This document shows positions 24,249-33,677 of a DNA stretch of 35,724 nucleotides, one piece after another (position 1 is the stretch's first letter; each line of letters starts with the position of its first letter). A program made the translations under genes and the position numbers. Location of the stretch: positions 1-35,724 of the forward strand of contig JAJOJJ010000012.1 in NCBI GenBank assembly GCA_021208685.1, given 5' to 3'. The notes below the pieces were generated by a model, which was not told where the DNA came from, searched no databases, and saw nothing but the letters and a program-made list of their open reading frames with translations. Source of the stretch: Saccharospirillaceae bacterium (GTDB lineage: Bacteria > Pseudomonadota > Gammaproteobacteria > Pseudomonadales > Oceanobacteraceae).

Positions 24249-25436
24249 TCAGGCCTCTGGTATTGTTTCAGGGGCCATAACATACTGATTGCGCCCGTTA
24301 TGTTTCGCTTTATAAAGGGCTTCATCGGCACGAATGCAGACCGAGTCAATATCGTCGCTGACCAGAACCGGTGTAATGCCGAAGCTGCAGGTAACGGGGC
24401 GATTCAGTTCTTCAATATCAAGACCGTTCTGGTTGAGTGAATTCATAATCTGCTCAACCCGTTCAAGTGCGGTTTCTTTCGTGCAGTACTGCAACAGAAT
24501 CATAAACTCCTCACCGCCAAACCGGTATATTTTATCGGTTGGGCGAATATTGGATTCGATCAGGGCAACAAAGGCTACCAGAACTTTATCACCCACATCG
24601 TGGCCAAAATCATCATTAATTTTTTTAAAGTGATCAATATCCGCCGCTATCAGGAATATGTGCTTATCACTCTTTTCCTGGCGTGATGCTGTTTTTTCAA
24701 TGTCTCTGAAATGATCATGAAAGGATCTGCGGTTTAACGCGTTGGTCAGCGAATCCCGATACGCCAGGCTTTTCAGCTGAAACGTTTTTTCACGCAAATA
24801 ATGCTGCAATAAAAATTGCCGTCTGATGTTTTTATGATGGGAAATCGACAGAAGAATACCTGCGCCATTACTGACACTATAGGCAATCATCATCATTATC
24901 TGAGCGTGCGTATTCAGATCTTTCAGCAGGAAAACAATCAGAATCGCCATCACAGAATGATACAGGCATATAATGGCGGATAGCTTTACCGTCAGTATTC
25001 CGGCTGCGTACAGACTCAGCATAATAATAATGTCGAACAGAGCATAGAGTGCGTAGTCATCCAGAAACGTAAACGAGCCAAGCTCCAGCAGGATAAAAAA
25101 CACCAGCACGGTGCTGAACACCAGTGCATCGTAAGTGATGTAACGCTGGGAGTGGGGAATGATCAGTAAAAAAAGGATACAGGTGGTAATGTGAAGCACT
25201 CTCTGCAGCAGCAGGAAGCGATCCCAGGGATCAGGTTTCACCACCAGATGATCAGACAGCATGAAAACAGGCATCGAAATAAGCACGAAGAAACACAGCC
25301 AGAAAACTAAGCGACGCTGTCTGGGCAGCTCTTCCTGGCGGAAGAGTGCCTCCATTTTGGGATCCTGAAAGGTAGCAAGAAAACGGCGGATGCTCAGCGA
25401 TCCGTATTTGATATCAATTGATTGCCCTGTATCCAT
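24249..25436 (-). CDS. Membrane diguanylate cyclase (GGDEF)
   Basis: 395 residues. Cytoplasmic N-terminus of about 40 residues, then about six membrane segments (roughly 43-62, 78-95, 104-122, 130-150, 153-172, 178-198), a short linker, and a GGDEF domain from about 222 with D267 (ADIDHFKKIND), active GGEEF at 307-311 and an inhibitory I-site Arg298-Pro-Thr-Asp301. It should therefore make c-di-GMP and be feedback-inhibited. The membrane domain is of unknown input. GAGG lies eight bases before the start. Divergent from a periplasmic binding protein gene that could supply ligand information (speculative). Confidence 0.88.
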   Translation of the reverse strand: MDTGQSIDIKYGSLSIRRFLATFQDPKMEALFRQEELPRQRRLVFWLCFFVLISMPVFMLSDHLVVKPDPWDRFLLLQRVLHITTCILFLLIIPHSQRYITYDALVFSTVLVFFILLELGSFTFLDDYALYALFDIIIMLSLYAAGILTVKLSAIICLYHSVMAILIVFLLKDLNTHAQIMMMIAYSVSNGAGILLSISHHKNIRRQFLLQHYLREKTFQLKSLAYRDSLTNALNRRSFHDHFRDIEKTASRQEKSDKHIFLIAADIDHFKKINDDFGHDVGDKVLVAFVALIESNIRPTDKIYRFGGEEFMILLQYCTKETALERVEQIMNSLNQNGLDIEELNRPVTCSFGITPVLVSDDIDSVCIRADEALYKAKHNGRNQYVMAPETIPEA

Positions 25437-25835
25437 CTTCGTGCCTCAGCGGTCTGTGAGTAACAGCATGGTTCAATTTACTTATCCTTCCACCTGCCGG
25501 TGATGATATACGGAATGCACAGACTCTCAATCGGTTGCTTGCCCCGGAGTTTATCAACACCGGTCGAACAGGTCTCCTGTGGCTGAATGCAGACAACCAT
25601 ACGAATCACCACCTTACAAATCACCCGACGAGCACCAGCAGAGCCGCCGTATCCGCCACCTGCTGAAACCGCGGCCCGGCGCGTTTCTGGGACAGGATGC
25701 ATTTGTGATGTTGTGATATTGGCGGACTTTCCTGCGGTCTTTTGGGCTGTGGTTACAAATGACAGTCTGCATTCGCAGCAGAAGTGATCGTGCACGCTAA
25801 GATAATTCTGAATACAGGGGATCAGCAGGTGATCT
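25437..25835. other. 399-bp divergent intergenic region
   Basis: Carries the promoters of the diguanylate cyclase and the binding protein; none stands out. On the minus strand a frame ending at 25478, 42 bp before the cyclase start, has an internal ATG at about 25600 preceded by AAGGTGGTG. That would give about 40 residues ending in GRWKDK with two cysteines. It has no recognisable family, so I do not call it as a gene. Confidence 0.35.
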
Positions 25836-26594
25836 ATGAAGTTACAAATGTTAATAAAGTTTGTCTGTGTTTTGTTACTTTTTACCGGACTTAAATCCGC
25901 CTGGGCGGGTGAGCTGACAACGCTGAAATACATAACCGAATCCTATCCGCCTTATAATTTTAAGGAGGGGGATAAGCTGCAGGGTATTGCTGTCGATTTA
26001 TTGGTGGCTGCAACGGTGGCTGCGGGAGATCCGTTGTCGGTCGACAGTATCAGGGTTTTACCATGGCCCAGAGCCTATATGTTGGCGCAGAAAGAGGCCG
26101 GTACGGTACTGTTCTCTACCACCAGAACGGAACAGCGAGAACCGCTGTTTCAGTGGGTGGGTCCCATCGCTTCAACGCGGGTCGTGCTGATGGCCCGCAA
26201 GGCCGATAACATAGTGATTAATAATGCCGATGATATAAGTCGTTATATGGTGGGTGCGATTCTTGATGATATTGGGGAGCAATTACTGAAAAGCGCTGGC
26301 GTTGCTGACTCCGCTATCAAAATTATTCCTTCAGCGGATGCCTTAGCCAAAATGTTGGGTGCCGGGCGCATTCAGCTTTGGGCGTACGAAGAGAACGTCG
26401 CCCGTTGGTATATTAAGCAGAGTAAACTCGACAACACTCAGTTTGAGGTTGTGCATGTGCTGAAAGAAAGTGATCTTTATTACACGCTTAACAACAATAT
26501 ACCGGCGGCAACCGTTCAGCGTTTACAGGAAGGCGTTAATAAAATCCGCAATGATAACGCTGCGTATCAGAAAATTCTGGACCGTTATTTATAA
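25836..26594 (+). CDS. Periplasmic solute-binding protein, family 3 (SBP_bac_3-like)
   Basis: 252 residues. Signal peptide 1-24 (SAWAGE). Typical opening LKYITESYPPYNFKEGDKLQGIAVDLL, followed by TRTEQREPLFQWVGPI (about 97-112) and GAGRIQLWAYEEN, the pattern of short family-3 solute-binding proteins found outside transport operons in gammaproteobacteria. No ABC permease or ATPase gene is next to it. Such stand-alone members may feed a distant transporter or a sensor. Divergent from the membrane diguanylate cyclase. AGGTG lies upstream of the start. Ligand unknown; amino-acid-like is usual for the family. Confidence 0.8.
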   Translation: MKLQMLIKFVCVLLLFTGLKSAWAGELTTLKYITESYPPYNFKEGDKLQGIAVDLLVAATVAAGDPLSVDSIRVLPWPRAYMLAQKEAGTVLFSTTRTEQREPLFQWVGPIASTRVVLMARKADNIVINNADDISRYMVGAILDDIGEQLLKSAGVADSAIKIIPSADALAKMLGAGRIQLWAYEENVARWYIKQSKLDNTQFEVVHVLKESDLYYTLNNNIPAATVQRLQEGVNKIRNDNAAYQKILDRYL

Positions 26595-26626
26595 ATCATC
26601 GGTAAGTATGTGCGTTCGAATCGTAG

Positions 26627-26643
26627 GGCGGGCACTGCCCGCC
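26627..26643. repeat. REP-like GC hairpin between convergent genes
   Basis: GGCGGGC-ACT-GCCCGCC, a perfect 7-bp GC stem preceded by GTAG. GTAGGGCGGGC-type palindromes are common dispersed intergenic repeats in proteobacteria. It lies between the binding protein and SufE gene 3' ends and has no T run. Whether it is repeated in this genome cannot be seen here. The rest of 26595-26745 shows nothing else. Confidence 0.5.
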
Positions 26644-26745
26644 AGGCTGTGTAAACGGCATTTATCTGTGGGAACGGCTTTCAGCGGTGACAACACCGGA
26701 AAATCCATCACGGTCGGCACCGCCGTGGTTATCAAACAGGCTTGC

Positions 26746-27177
26746 TCAGGCGTTACGTGCCGTATCCTGAATACGCTGTACCATGGCGCGCAGGCCATTG
26801 CCACGGGTCGGACTCAGGTGCTTTACCAGATCAATTTTGCTGAAATAATCGTCGATATCGAAGGCGATAATCTCAGCGGGGGTTTTATGGTTATAAGCGG
26901 CCAACACCACGCCGAGTAAGCCACGCACAATATGGGCGTCGGAGTCGGCTTCAAAATTCAGCACGCCGTTATTCAGTTCGCTGTCGATCCACACCTGACT
27001 CTGGCAGCCGCGCAGCAGGTAGGTATCATTTTTTTTATCCTCATTCATTGCCGGTAATTGTTTACCCAGATCAATGATGTATTTGTAGCGCTCTTCCCAG
27101 TCATCAAAAAAACTGAGGGTATCGAGAATGTCGTCGGTACTGATGTCTGTGCCAAACGGGTTCTGTACTAAAGCCAT
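26746..27177 (-). CDS. sufE: SufE-family sulfur acceptor protein
   Basis: 143 residues. SufE/CsdE fold with the sulfur-accepting Cys58 in LLRGCQSQVWI (54-64), FFDDWEERYKYIIDLGKQLP at the N-terminus, and RGNGLRAMVQRI near the C-terminus. Known role: takes persulfide sulfur from a cysteine desulfurase (SufS or CsdA) and passes it to Fe-S assembly or tRNA thiolation. It starts 9 bp after the dapC stop, so it is cotranscribed with it. No desulfurase gene is nearby, so SufE versus CsdE cannot be decided. Confidence 0.88.
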   Translation of the reverse strand: MALVQNPFGTDISTDDILDTLSFFDDWEERYKYIIDLGKQLPAMNEDKKNDTYLLRGCQSQVWIDSELNNGVLNFEADSDAHIVRGLLGVVLAAYNHKTPAEIIAFDIDDYFSKIDLVKHLSPTRGNGLRAMVQRIQDTARNA

Positions 27178-27186
27178 GATCAGTCC

Positions 27187-28380
27187 TTACAGCGATTCAA
27201 CAAAACGGCGGATACGGTGTGCGGCTTCGATACACTCATCGACGCTCGCCACCAGTGCCATTCGCACGCGGTTTTCACCGGGGTTAATACCATCAACCGT
27301 GCGCGATAAATAGGAGCCGGGGAGTACGGTTACATTCTGCTGAGCAAATAATTGCTGGGCGAAGGTTTCTTCACTAATGGGGGTTTGTACCCATAAGTAA
27401 AAACTGGCATCGGTCTGTTCGACCGCTATCACCGGATTAAGAATGTCGATGACGGCGCGGAATTTCTGTGTGTACAGCGCACGGTTATCGGCCACATGCT
27501 GCTCGTCATTCCAGGCGGCAATGGAGGCCAGTTGCGTTTGCAGTGGCATCGCACAGCCGTGGTATGTGCGGTACAGCAGGAAGGGTTTTAACAGCGCGGC
27601 GTCACCGGCAATAAATCCGGAACGCAGACCGGGCAGGTTAGAGCGCTTGGACAGCGAGTGAAACACCACGCAGTTTTTGTAATCGTGGCGACCCAGACGG
27701 GCGCAGGCTTCGAGCAGGCCCATTGGTGCTTCTTTGCCATCGACATAAATTTCGGAATAGCACTCATCACTGGCCAGTACAAAGTTGTAACGGTCGGCCA
27801 GCTCAATCAGTTCTTTAAACTGTTCAAAGCGGAGTACTGCGCCGGTCGGATTTCCCGGCGAACAGAGAAACAGTAACTGGCAGCGCTGCCAGACTTCCGC
27901 CGGCACGGCGTTGTAATCCGGGTGAAAATCATGGTCGGGCAGACAGGGCAGAAAATAGGGGGTGGCACCGGCTAAATACGCCGCGCCTTCGTAAATCTGA
28001 TAGAACGGATTGGGGCTGACGACCAGCGCATCAGGCTGACTGCGGTCAACCACCGCCTGGGTAAAGGCAAAAATCGCTTCACGCGTGCCGTTAACCGGAA
28101 TGACCTGAGATACCGGATCCATGCTGTTCAGGCTGAAGCGGCTTTTGAGCCAGCGGGCAATGGCTTCACTGAGTTCCGGCAGGCCCTTGGTGGTCGGGTA
28201 GTTTTCCAGACGGCTGATATTGTCGATCATCGCCTGCTGCACAAAGGCCGGAGACGGATGCTGAGGCTCGCCGATGGACAGTGCAATATGTGGCAGCTGC
28301 TCGTTCGCCGTAACGGCTGCTTTCAGTCTGGCGAGTTTCTCAAAGGGATAGGGCTGTAATTTACTCAGATCGGGATTCAT
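27187..28380 (-). CDS. dapC: N-succinyldiaminopimelate aminotransferase DapC
   Basis: 397 residues from ATG 28380 (MNPDLSKLQPYPFEKL, the usual DapC start); a GTG three codons upstream also opens the frame. Fold-type I PLP aminotransferase with LSIGEPQHP (about 34-42), SPGNPTGAV (about 174-182), SDECYSEIY (about 204-212) and Lys245 as PLP lysine (HSLSKRSNLPGLRSGF). Reaction: N-succinyl-2-amino-6-ketopimelate plus glutamate to N-succinyl-LL-diaminopimelate, in lysine and peptidoglycan synthesis. First gene of a dapC-sufE pair. Confidence 0.9.
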   Translation of the reverse strand: MNPDLSKLQPYPFEKLARLKAAVTANEQLPHIALSIGEPQHPSPAFVQQAMIDNISRLENYPTTKGLPELSEAIARWLKSRFSLNSMDPVSQVIPVNGTREAIFAFTQAVVDRSQPDALVVSPNPFYQIYEGAAYLAGATPYFLPCLPDHDFHPDYNAVPAEVWQRCQLLFLCSPGNPTGAVLRFEQFKELIELADRYNFVLASDECYSEIYVDGKEAPMGLLEACARLGRHDYKNCVVFHSLSKRSNLPGLRSGFIAGDAALLKPFLLYRTYHGCAMPLQTQLASIAAWNDEQHVADNRALYTQKFRAVIDILNPVIAVEQTDASFYLWVQTPISEETFAQQLFAQQNVTVLPGSYLSRTVDGINPGENRVRMALVASVDECIEAAHRIRRFVESL

Positions 28381-28523
28381 GCCTTCCACCGGAGTTCGGA
28401 ATGTCAGATGCGCGGCATTATACAGGCATTTGCGCAGGATGCTGCTTTGCCGGTCGGCGTCATTTGACGCTGGCGCTCATGCCACCCATAGTTTCTGCAC
28501 AGGTTTTGTTTTGCAGGGAGCTG

Positions 28524-28551
28524 TTCGGGTGAGGCTATTCGGGTAAGGCTA
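28524..28551 (+). repeat. 14-bp tandem repeat duplicating a ribosome binding site
   Basis: TTCGGGTGAGGCTA followed directly by TTCGGGTAAGGCTA: two copies with one mismatch. The second copy ends on the A of the ATG of the next gene, and each copy contains a Shine-Dalgarno-like core (GAGG, AAGG). The site thus has two possible ribosome sites 14 bp apart. Confidence 0.85.
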
Positions 28552-30392
28552 TGGTGCTGCGGTCCGTATTATTTGTCTGGGGTATGTTGCTGGCGCTGTC
28601 CTCTGCCGTGTTGCAGGCTGAGCCTGAGCGGCGGTTTCAGGCGCAGCAGGGCATGCTCAATCTGGCCGGTTGGTCAGCGGCTCAACCGTTAACGCTGGCG
28701 GGTGAGTGGCGTTTTGCCTGGCAGCAGCTGAGTGATGGCTCTGGCAGTCATGACTGGCCGCTGTTCATCATGCCGTCCACCTGGGATGACGGTGGCCGGG
28801 CCGGATATCAGTACCCGGGTCAGGGATTTGCGACCTTTGTGCTGGATATTCAGGGGCTGGATCCGGATATTCAGTGGGCATTGTTTGTGCCCGAAATCGC
28901 CACCGCTTTCCGTTTGCTGATTAATGGTCATGAAGTGCTGCTGGGTGGGCAGGTTGCCGATTCGGTTACGGACTTTAAACCCTATCGGGGGCATCGCTGG
29001 GTAAAGCTCCAGCCTGCTGATGATGGTCAGGCGCGTCTGGTATTGCAGGTCGCTAACTTCCGCAGTCACAGTGGCGGGCCGTGGCAGCCTGTGTTGCTGG
29101 GTTCTGAAGAGCAGATTACTCACCGTTTTGGCCATCATATTATTTATGAAGCGGTCGTCATGCTGCTGCTGTTGCTTATTGGTTTGTTGCTGCTCCTGGA
29201 GCATGCGGTGGATCATAAAGACCGCACCGGATTGTGGCTGGGATTATTTACTCTGATGCTGGCCATTCGTCTTGGGACGACGTCTTATGCCCCGCTTTAC
29301 TGGATGCTGCATATCGATCCTCCCTGGGTTCTGCATATGCGCGTTATTTATATCAGTATGATGCTCAGTCCGGTGGTGTTGTTTGCCTGGCTGCATTCAG
29401 CCTTCAGCCGCGATTTCAGCCAGCGTTCCCGCAATCGGTTCAGCCTGCCTTTTTTACTGTCATCCGGGCTTTGTCTTGTGCTGCCGCCTTCAGGCTTTAC
29501 GGCGCTATTGTGGTTATTCGGCGGCTTGCTGTTCCTGGCGGTGGCCTTGTCCTGCTGGGTTTTGTTGCGCGCGCTGTTTCTTGGCCGGCGGGGAGCCTGG
29601 CTGATTCTTCCGGGAACGCTGCTGCTGGGGGCTGCGGTGGTTCATGATGTACTGCTGAATCATCAGATGCTCAGCGGACAATACTGGTCGCCGCTGGGAT
29701 TTCTGATTTTTATAGTGTCCATGATCTGCAATTTCCTGCTGAACCGTGTCTGGGCACGGCAGGAAATTGTGCGCCTCAGTGAGCAGTTGCAGCAGGTGAA
29801 CCGTGAGCTGGAACAACGGGTGACGGAGCGTACTCAGGCGCTGGCGGAAAAAGCCGATGCGCTGCAAAACGCCAATCAACAGTTGCGTGTGCTGGCTGAT
29901 GTTGATGGTCTTACCGGTCTGCTGAACCGTCGCGCCTTGCTGACGCAGCTGAACACCCTGAGGCAGTGGCAGGGCAGTGTCGCGGTGTTGCTTATCGACC
30001 TTGACCATTTCAAACACATTAATGATGGCTTCAGCCATGCGGCGGGAGATGCGGTACTGGCGGCGTTTGGAGCCTTGTTGCGACGTCTTGGGCGTGACCG
30101 TGACCGCCTCGCCCGTTTGGGCGGAGAGGAGTTTGCCGTGTTGCTACTGGACTGTGACGCCGCGGGGGCAGAAATATTTGCCGCGCGTCTGCAGCAGCAG
30201 CTGCGGCAGCTTGAGATCGCCGGCTGGCCGCAGATCCGGAATCTTACCGCCAGTGTGGGCATTGCGGTTGCGAATCTGGTGGATGTCGATGGGGAGGCGC
30301 TGTTAAACGCGGCCGACCACGCCATGTATGAGGTCAAACATTCGACCCGTGATGGCTATAAAATTGCCAGCGGTTACTCCGGGCGTGAGTGA
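28551..30392 (+). CDS. 7TMR-DISM diguanylate cyclase (GGDEF)
   Basis: 613 residues. Signal peptide 1-23 (VLQAEP), then a periplasmic jelly-roll sensor of DISMED2 type (about 30-180, with LAGEWRFAW and MPSTWDD). Seven membrane helices follow (about 200-400), then a coiled coil (about 405-445, SEQLQQVNRELEQRVTERTQALAEKADAL). The GGDEF domain (about 450-605) has GGEEF intact (ARLGGEEFAVLL) and an I-site RDRD just before it. It should make c-di-GMP in response to a periplasmic ligand, perhaps a carbohydrate. Monocistronic; its 3' end is 14 bp from the convergent EAL gene, giving a synthase and a hydrolase back to back. Start region carries a duplicated ribosome site. Confidence 0.9.
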   Translation: MVLRSVLFVWGMLLALSSAVLQAEPERRFQAQQGMLNLAGWSAAQPLTLAGEWRFAWQQLSDGSGSHDWPLFIMPSTWDDGGRAGYQYPGQGFATFVLDIQGLDPDIQWALFVPEIATAFRLLINGHEVLLGGQVADSVTDFKPYRGHRWVKLQPADDGQARLVLQVANFRSHSGGPWQPVLLGSEEQITHRFGHHIIYEAVVMLLLLLIGLLLLLEHAVDHKDRTGLWLGLFTLMLAIRLGTTSYAPLYWMLHIDPPWVLHMRVIYISMMLSPVVLFAWLHSAFSRDFSQRSRNRFSLPFLLSSGLCLVLPPSGFTALLWLFGGLLFLAVALSCWVLLRALFLGRRGAWLILPGTLLLGAAVVHDVLLNHQMLSGQYWSPLGFLIFIVSMICNFLLNRVWARQEIVRLSEQLQQVNRELEQRVTERTQALAEKADALQNANQQLRVLADVDGLTGLLNRRALLTQLNTLRQWQGSVAVLLIDLDHFKHINDGFSHAAGDAVLAAFGALLRRLGRDRDRLARLGGEEFAVLLLDCDAAGAEIFAARLQQQLRQLEIAGWPQIRNLTASVGIAVANLVDVDGEALLNAADHAMYEVKHSTRDGYKIASGYSGRE

Positions 30393-30406
30393 CCGCAGCC
30401 AGCGCA

Positions 30407-32191
30407 TCAGCTGCCCGCTATTTTGATCATGATGTACGGGTCATTCTCCTGACCCAGACAATGCCAGGCGCTGCCGGACTTTTGCTTGGCCTGTTGTTTG
30501 GCCTGTGCGGCCAGCTGTGCGAGGCTTTGCGGGTCCTGATTTTCAATCAGGGTTGATGGCACGACGCCAATGGCCAGTCCCAATAATGGAATACGGCTCA
30601 GGCGGCCACTGCGGTCATGGGCATTCAGGTAGCCGCGATCCCAGTCATCGTTGCGGTGAAATCCGGCGCACTGCTGGTTAAACGCCTGCAACAGCTGTTC
30701 GCACAGGGGATAAAAATCTGCTTCCTGACTGATCAGCACAAAATCATCCCCACCGATATGGCCGACAAAATTAAGCGCAGAGCTGTGTTGTTGCAGCAGC
30801 CTTCCCAGCCAGCGCAGCACGGCATCACCCTGACGGTACCCGTATTGATCGTTGTAGGGCTTGAAGTGGTTCAGGTCGAGATACAGCAGATAGAAGTCGC
30901 TCTGCTGGCGCAGAAGATGCTCAATATGTTCGTCGATGGGTACGTTGCCCGGCAGCAGGGTCAGCGGGTTGGCATAGCGGGCTTTCTGAATCTGACTGTC
31001 GGTAATGTGTTTCAGCAGATCTTTGCTGTTGACCACGCCCTGATAACGTCCCTCGCAGGTAACGATCAGGTGCTGACGCAGGTCTTCGTTTTCATCGTCG
31101 GTCAGTACTTTACTGACCGCTTCCAGCGTCATGGCAGAATCGACGATGAGCGGATTCTGCTGCATAAAGTGACCGACGGTTTTACGCTCAAACAAGGCGC
31201 GGCCATACGGCAGGGCAAATAATTCCAGTAATTGACGCCGGTGCAGCAGCCCGACCGGGCGCTCTTCTTCCAGTACCGGCAGTGACATCAGTGACGGATT
31301 ATCGCGGAACAGTTCATCGACCTCACGCATGGGCAATGAGGCGGCAATGGTTTCCAGTGGCTGGCACAGGTTGCCGATGGGCTGTTCAACACCGTTGGTG
31401 TGGATCGGACCGGGGATATTCAGCCCTTGCTCCGGGGTGAGAAATTCTGCCTTGCTTTGCGGCTTGCCGAGCAGATAGCCCTGACCGATATGAATGCCCA
31501 TGCTGCGGATTAAATTCAGCTCGCCCTGAGTTTCGATGCCTTCGGCGATCACTTCGCATTGCAGTTGTTCGCACAGATGGACGACGGAAGTGACAAAGGC
31601 CTGCTTTACCGTGTCCTGATCAATCCGGTCGATAAAGTGGCGGTCAATTTTCACATAGTCCGGGCGGATTTCAGACCAGAGTTTAAGGCCGGAATAACCG
31701 CTGCCCAGATCATCAATGGCAATGCCGTAGCCCAGCTCTTTCAGATGGCCGATCAGGGTCAGAAACTGGCCGGTATTATCAATCGGAAACCGCTCGGATA
31801 TTTCCAGAACGACATCTCTGGGTTGCAGGCCGTGATGACCCAGACGTTCGGTCAGTTCACTGAGTTCTTCGCCATAGGTTTCTTTCGAGTAGTTGAGCAA
31901 GCTCTGCGGACAGATATTAATGAACAGCAGACCATCACTTTTCTGGCGCGAAAAATGGCGGATCGCCGAGCGGATGCACAGTATTTCCAGATCGGGGATA
32001 CGGTCAAACTGATGCGCGGCCTGAAACATAAGATCCGGTCGCTGCAATAAATGGCCCGGCGCTCCACGGCTCAGGGCTTCGTAGCCCAGTGCGCGGTTAC
32101 GGCTGAGATCAACAATGGGTTGCAGAACGGTGTGAATGGCTTCCTTGCTGATCAGCTCGTCCAGACTGCGTTGCAGAAGATGGGGCGCCAT
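30407..32191 (-). CDS. EAL-CBS-GGDEF c-di-GMP signalling protein
   Basis: 594 residues, no membrane segment or signal peptide. EAL phosphodiesterase domain first (about 8-255): Glu38 in YEALSRG, Asn92 (FINICPQ), Glu130 (VLEISE), Asp160-Asp161 (IDDLGSG), Lys181 (VKID) and Glu217 (AEGIET) are all present, so it should hydrolyse c-di-GMP. Two CBS-like segments follow (about 275-400), which could bind an adenine nucleotide. The C-terminal GGDEF domain (about 405-580) keeps LDLNHFKPYND but has GGDDF at 480-484 and lacks the RxxD I-site, so its cyclase activity is uncertain; it may act as a GTP-binding regulator. Convergent with the cyclase at 28551. Confidence 0.9.
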   Translation of the reverse strand: MAPHLLQRSLDELISKEAIHTVLQPIVDLSRNRALGYEALSRGAPGHLLQRPDLMFQAAHQFDRIPDLEILCIRSAIRHFSRQKSDGLLFINICPQSLLNYSKETYGEELSELTERLGHHGLQPRDVVLEISERFPIDNTGQFLTLIGHLKELGYGIAIDDLGSGYSGLKLWSEIRPDYVKIDRHFIDRIDQDTVKQAFVTSVVHLCEQLQCEVIAEGIETQGELNLIRSMGIHIGQGYLLGKPQSKAEFLTPEQGLNIPGPIHTNGVEQPIGNLCQPLETIAASLPMREVDELFRDNPSLMSLPVLEEERPVGLLHRRQLLELFALPYGRALFERKTVGHFMQQNPLIVDSAMTLEAVSKVLTDDENEDLRQHLIVTCEGRYQGVVNSKDLLKHITDSQIQKARYANPLTLLPGNVPIDEHIEHLLRQQSDFYLLYLDLNHFKPYNDQYGYRQGDAVLRWLGRLLQQHSSALNFVGHIGGDDFVLISQEADFYPLCEQLLQAFNQQCAGFHRNDDWDRGYLNAHDRSGRLSRIPLLGLAIGVVPSTLIENQDPQSLAQLAAQAKQQAKQKSGSAWHCLGQENDPYIMIKIAGS

Positions 32192-32325
32192 ATCAAAACC
32201 AAACAGAATAAGTCAGCATATACTGGCGCCGTTGCATGACCTGCAGATGACAAAATGGTAAACAAAATCAGCGGTTGTGTAAGGGGATGTGAGCAGACCC
32301 TGCCGATTGCCCACATCCGCCGTGA

Positions 32326-33677
32326 TCAAACGGTGGTCAATAACTGGCTGGCGGCCTGCCGGTGGTTGGCCATCAGCTGTTGAATATCGCCGCCCAGCCA
32401 TTGTTTATTGCGCACTTTCCAGTCGCCATTAATCATTACAGCATCCGCCTGACTGGCGCCACACAGGACCAGTGCGGCCAGCGCATCATGAGCGCCGCTG
32501 AAACGCGGTTCATCCAGTGTAAACAGCGCAATATCGGCACGCTTGCCAGGTGCCAGTTCGCCAATATCATCCCGGCGCAAGACCTGAGCCGAGCCTTTGG
32601 TGGCAAGGTACAAAGCATCCAGATGGGTAAACTCATCCGCCTGATAACGCAGGCGCTGAATCAACAATGCCTGCCGCACTTCCTGCATTAAGTTGCTGTG
32701 GTCGTTGGAGGCGCTGCCATCCACACCGAGTCCCACCGGCAGCCGGCAGCGCGCAGCTCATTCACCCGGCAAATGCCGGAAGCCAGCACCATATTGGATG
32801 ACGGACAGTGGCAGATACCGGTGCCAGCACTGCCCAGCCGCTGAATTTCTTCATCGTTAAAATGAATGCCGTGCGCCAGCCAGGTGCGGTTAGTCAGCCA
32901 GCCCACGGAATCCAGATAATCCAGTGGCCGCTGGCCAAACATCTTCAGACAGAACGTATTTTCATCGTCGGTTTCCGCCAGATGCGTATGCAGGCTGACG
33001 CTGTATTGTGCGGCCAGCTCAGCACTGGCGCGCATAATGTCGGGAGTCACCGAAAACGGCGAGCAGGGTGCCAGAGCCACTTCGAGCAGACCCTGTTCAT
33101 CGCGCTGGTGCCAGCGTTCAATCAAACGCTGGCTGTCGTCCAGAATCACCTGCTCGGTCTGTACCACCGAACGCGGTGGCAGGCCGCCGTCCTCCACGCT
33201 CAGGCTCATGGAACCCCGGGTCAGGGTGGCGCGCATGCCCAGTTTTAAGCTGATTTCGGCCTGAATATCGATGGCGTTTTCCAGACCGGCCGGAAACAGG
33301 TAATGATGATCGGCTACCGTGGTGCAGCCGGATAATAGCAATTCGACCATGGCCAGTTCCGTTGCCACGGCATGTTGCGCCGGGGTCAGCCCGGCCCAGA
33401 TCGGGTAAAGCGTCTGCAACCAGGGGAATAAGCGCTGATTGAGAGCGGGTGGACAGGCGCGGGTCAGAGTCTGATAAAAATGATGATGGGTATTCACCAG
33501 GCCGGGTAATACAACGTGCGCGCTGGCGTCAAAGGTTTGCGCCACCGGCGCTGTCGGCTGCTGGCCCTGTGCCAGCACCTCAACAATGCGGCCATCGGCA
33601 ATGACTAACCCGCCAGCTGCATTCAGCTCGTTGCCGGTAAAAACGCTGAGGGGATTTTTTATCCAGAGAGTGTTCAT
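32326..33677 (-). pseudogene. 8-oxoguanine deaminase-like amidohydrolase, split by a -1 frameshift
   Basis: Two overlapping frames together give one amidohydrolase of about 450 residues. The first runs from ATG 33677 (GGAGC upstream; MNTLWIKNPL) with GLVNTHHHFYQTLTRACP, GCTTVADHHYLFP, HTHLAETDDENTFC, AHGIHFND and CHCPSSNMVLASG, then leaves frame and stops at 32688. The second frame supplies VGLGVDGSASNDHSNLMQEVRQ with the metal-binding Asp, then the C-terminal beta part. One extra C near 32734-32745 would join them as AAGCPVGLGVDGS, so one base is missing. HLAETDDE and HHHFYQTLTR are typical of 8-oxoguanine deaminase (8-oxoguanine to urate plus ammonia). No slippery site is evident. As it stands the product lacks its last third, including a metal ligand, and would be inactive. 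No adjacent purine gene; a paralogue of 13842-15247. Confidence 0.87.

Noticed and set aside
25478-25933. Minus-strand frame upstream of the diguanylate cyclase gene
   Set aside because: Overlaps the start of the divergent binding-protein gene, has no recognisable family and poor start signals; only its last 40 codons have a possible ribosome site.
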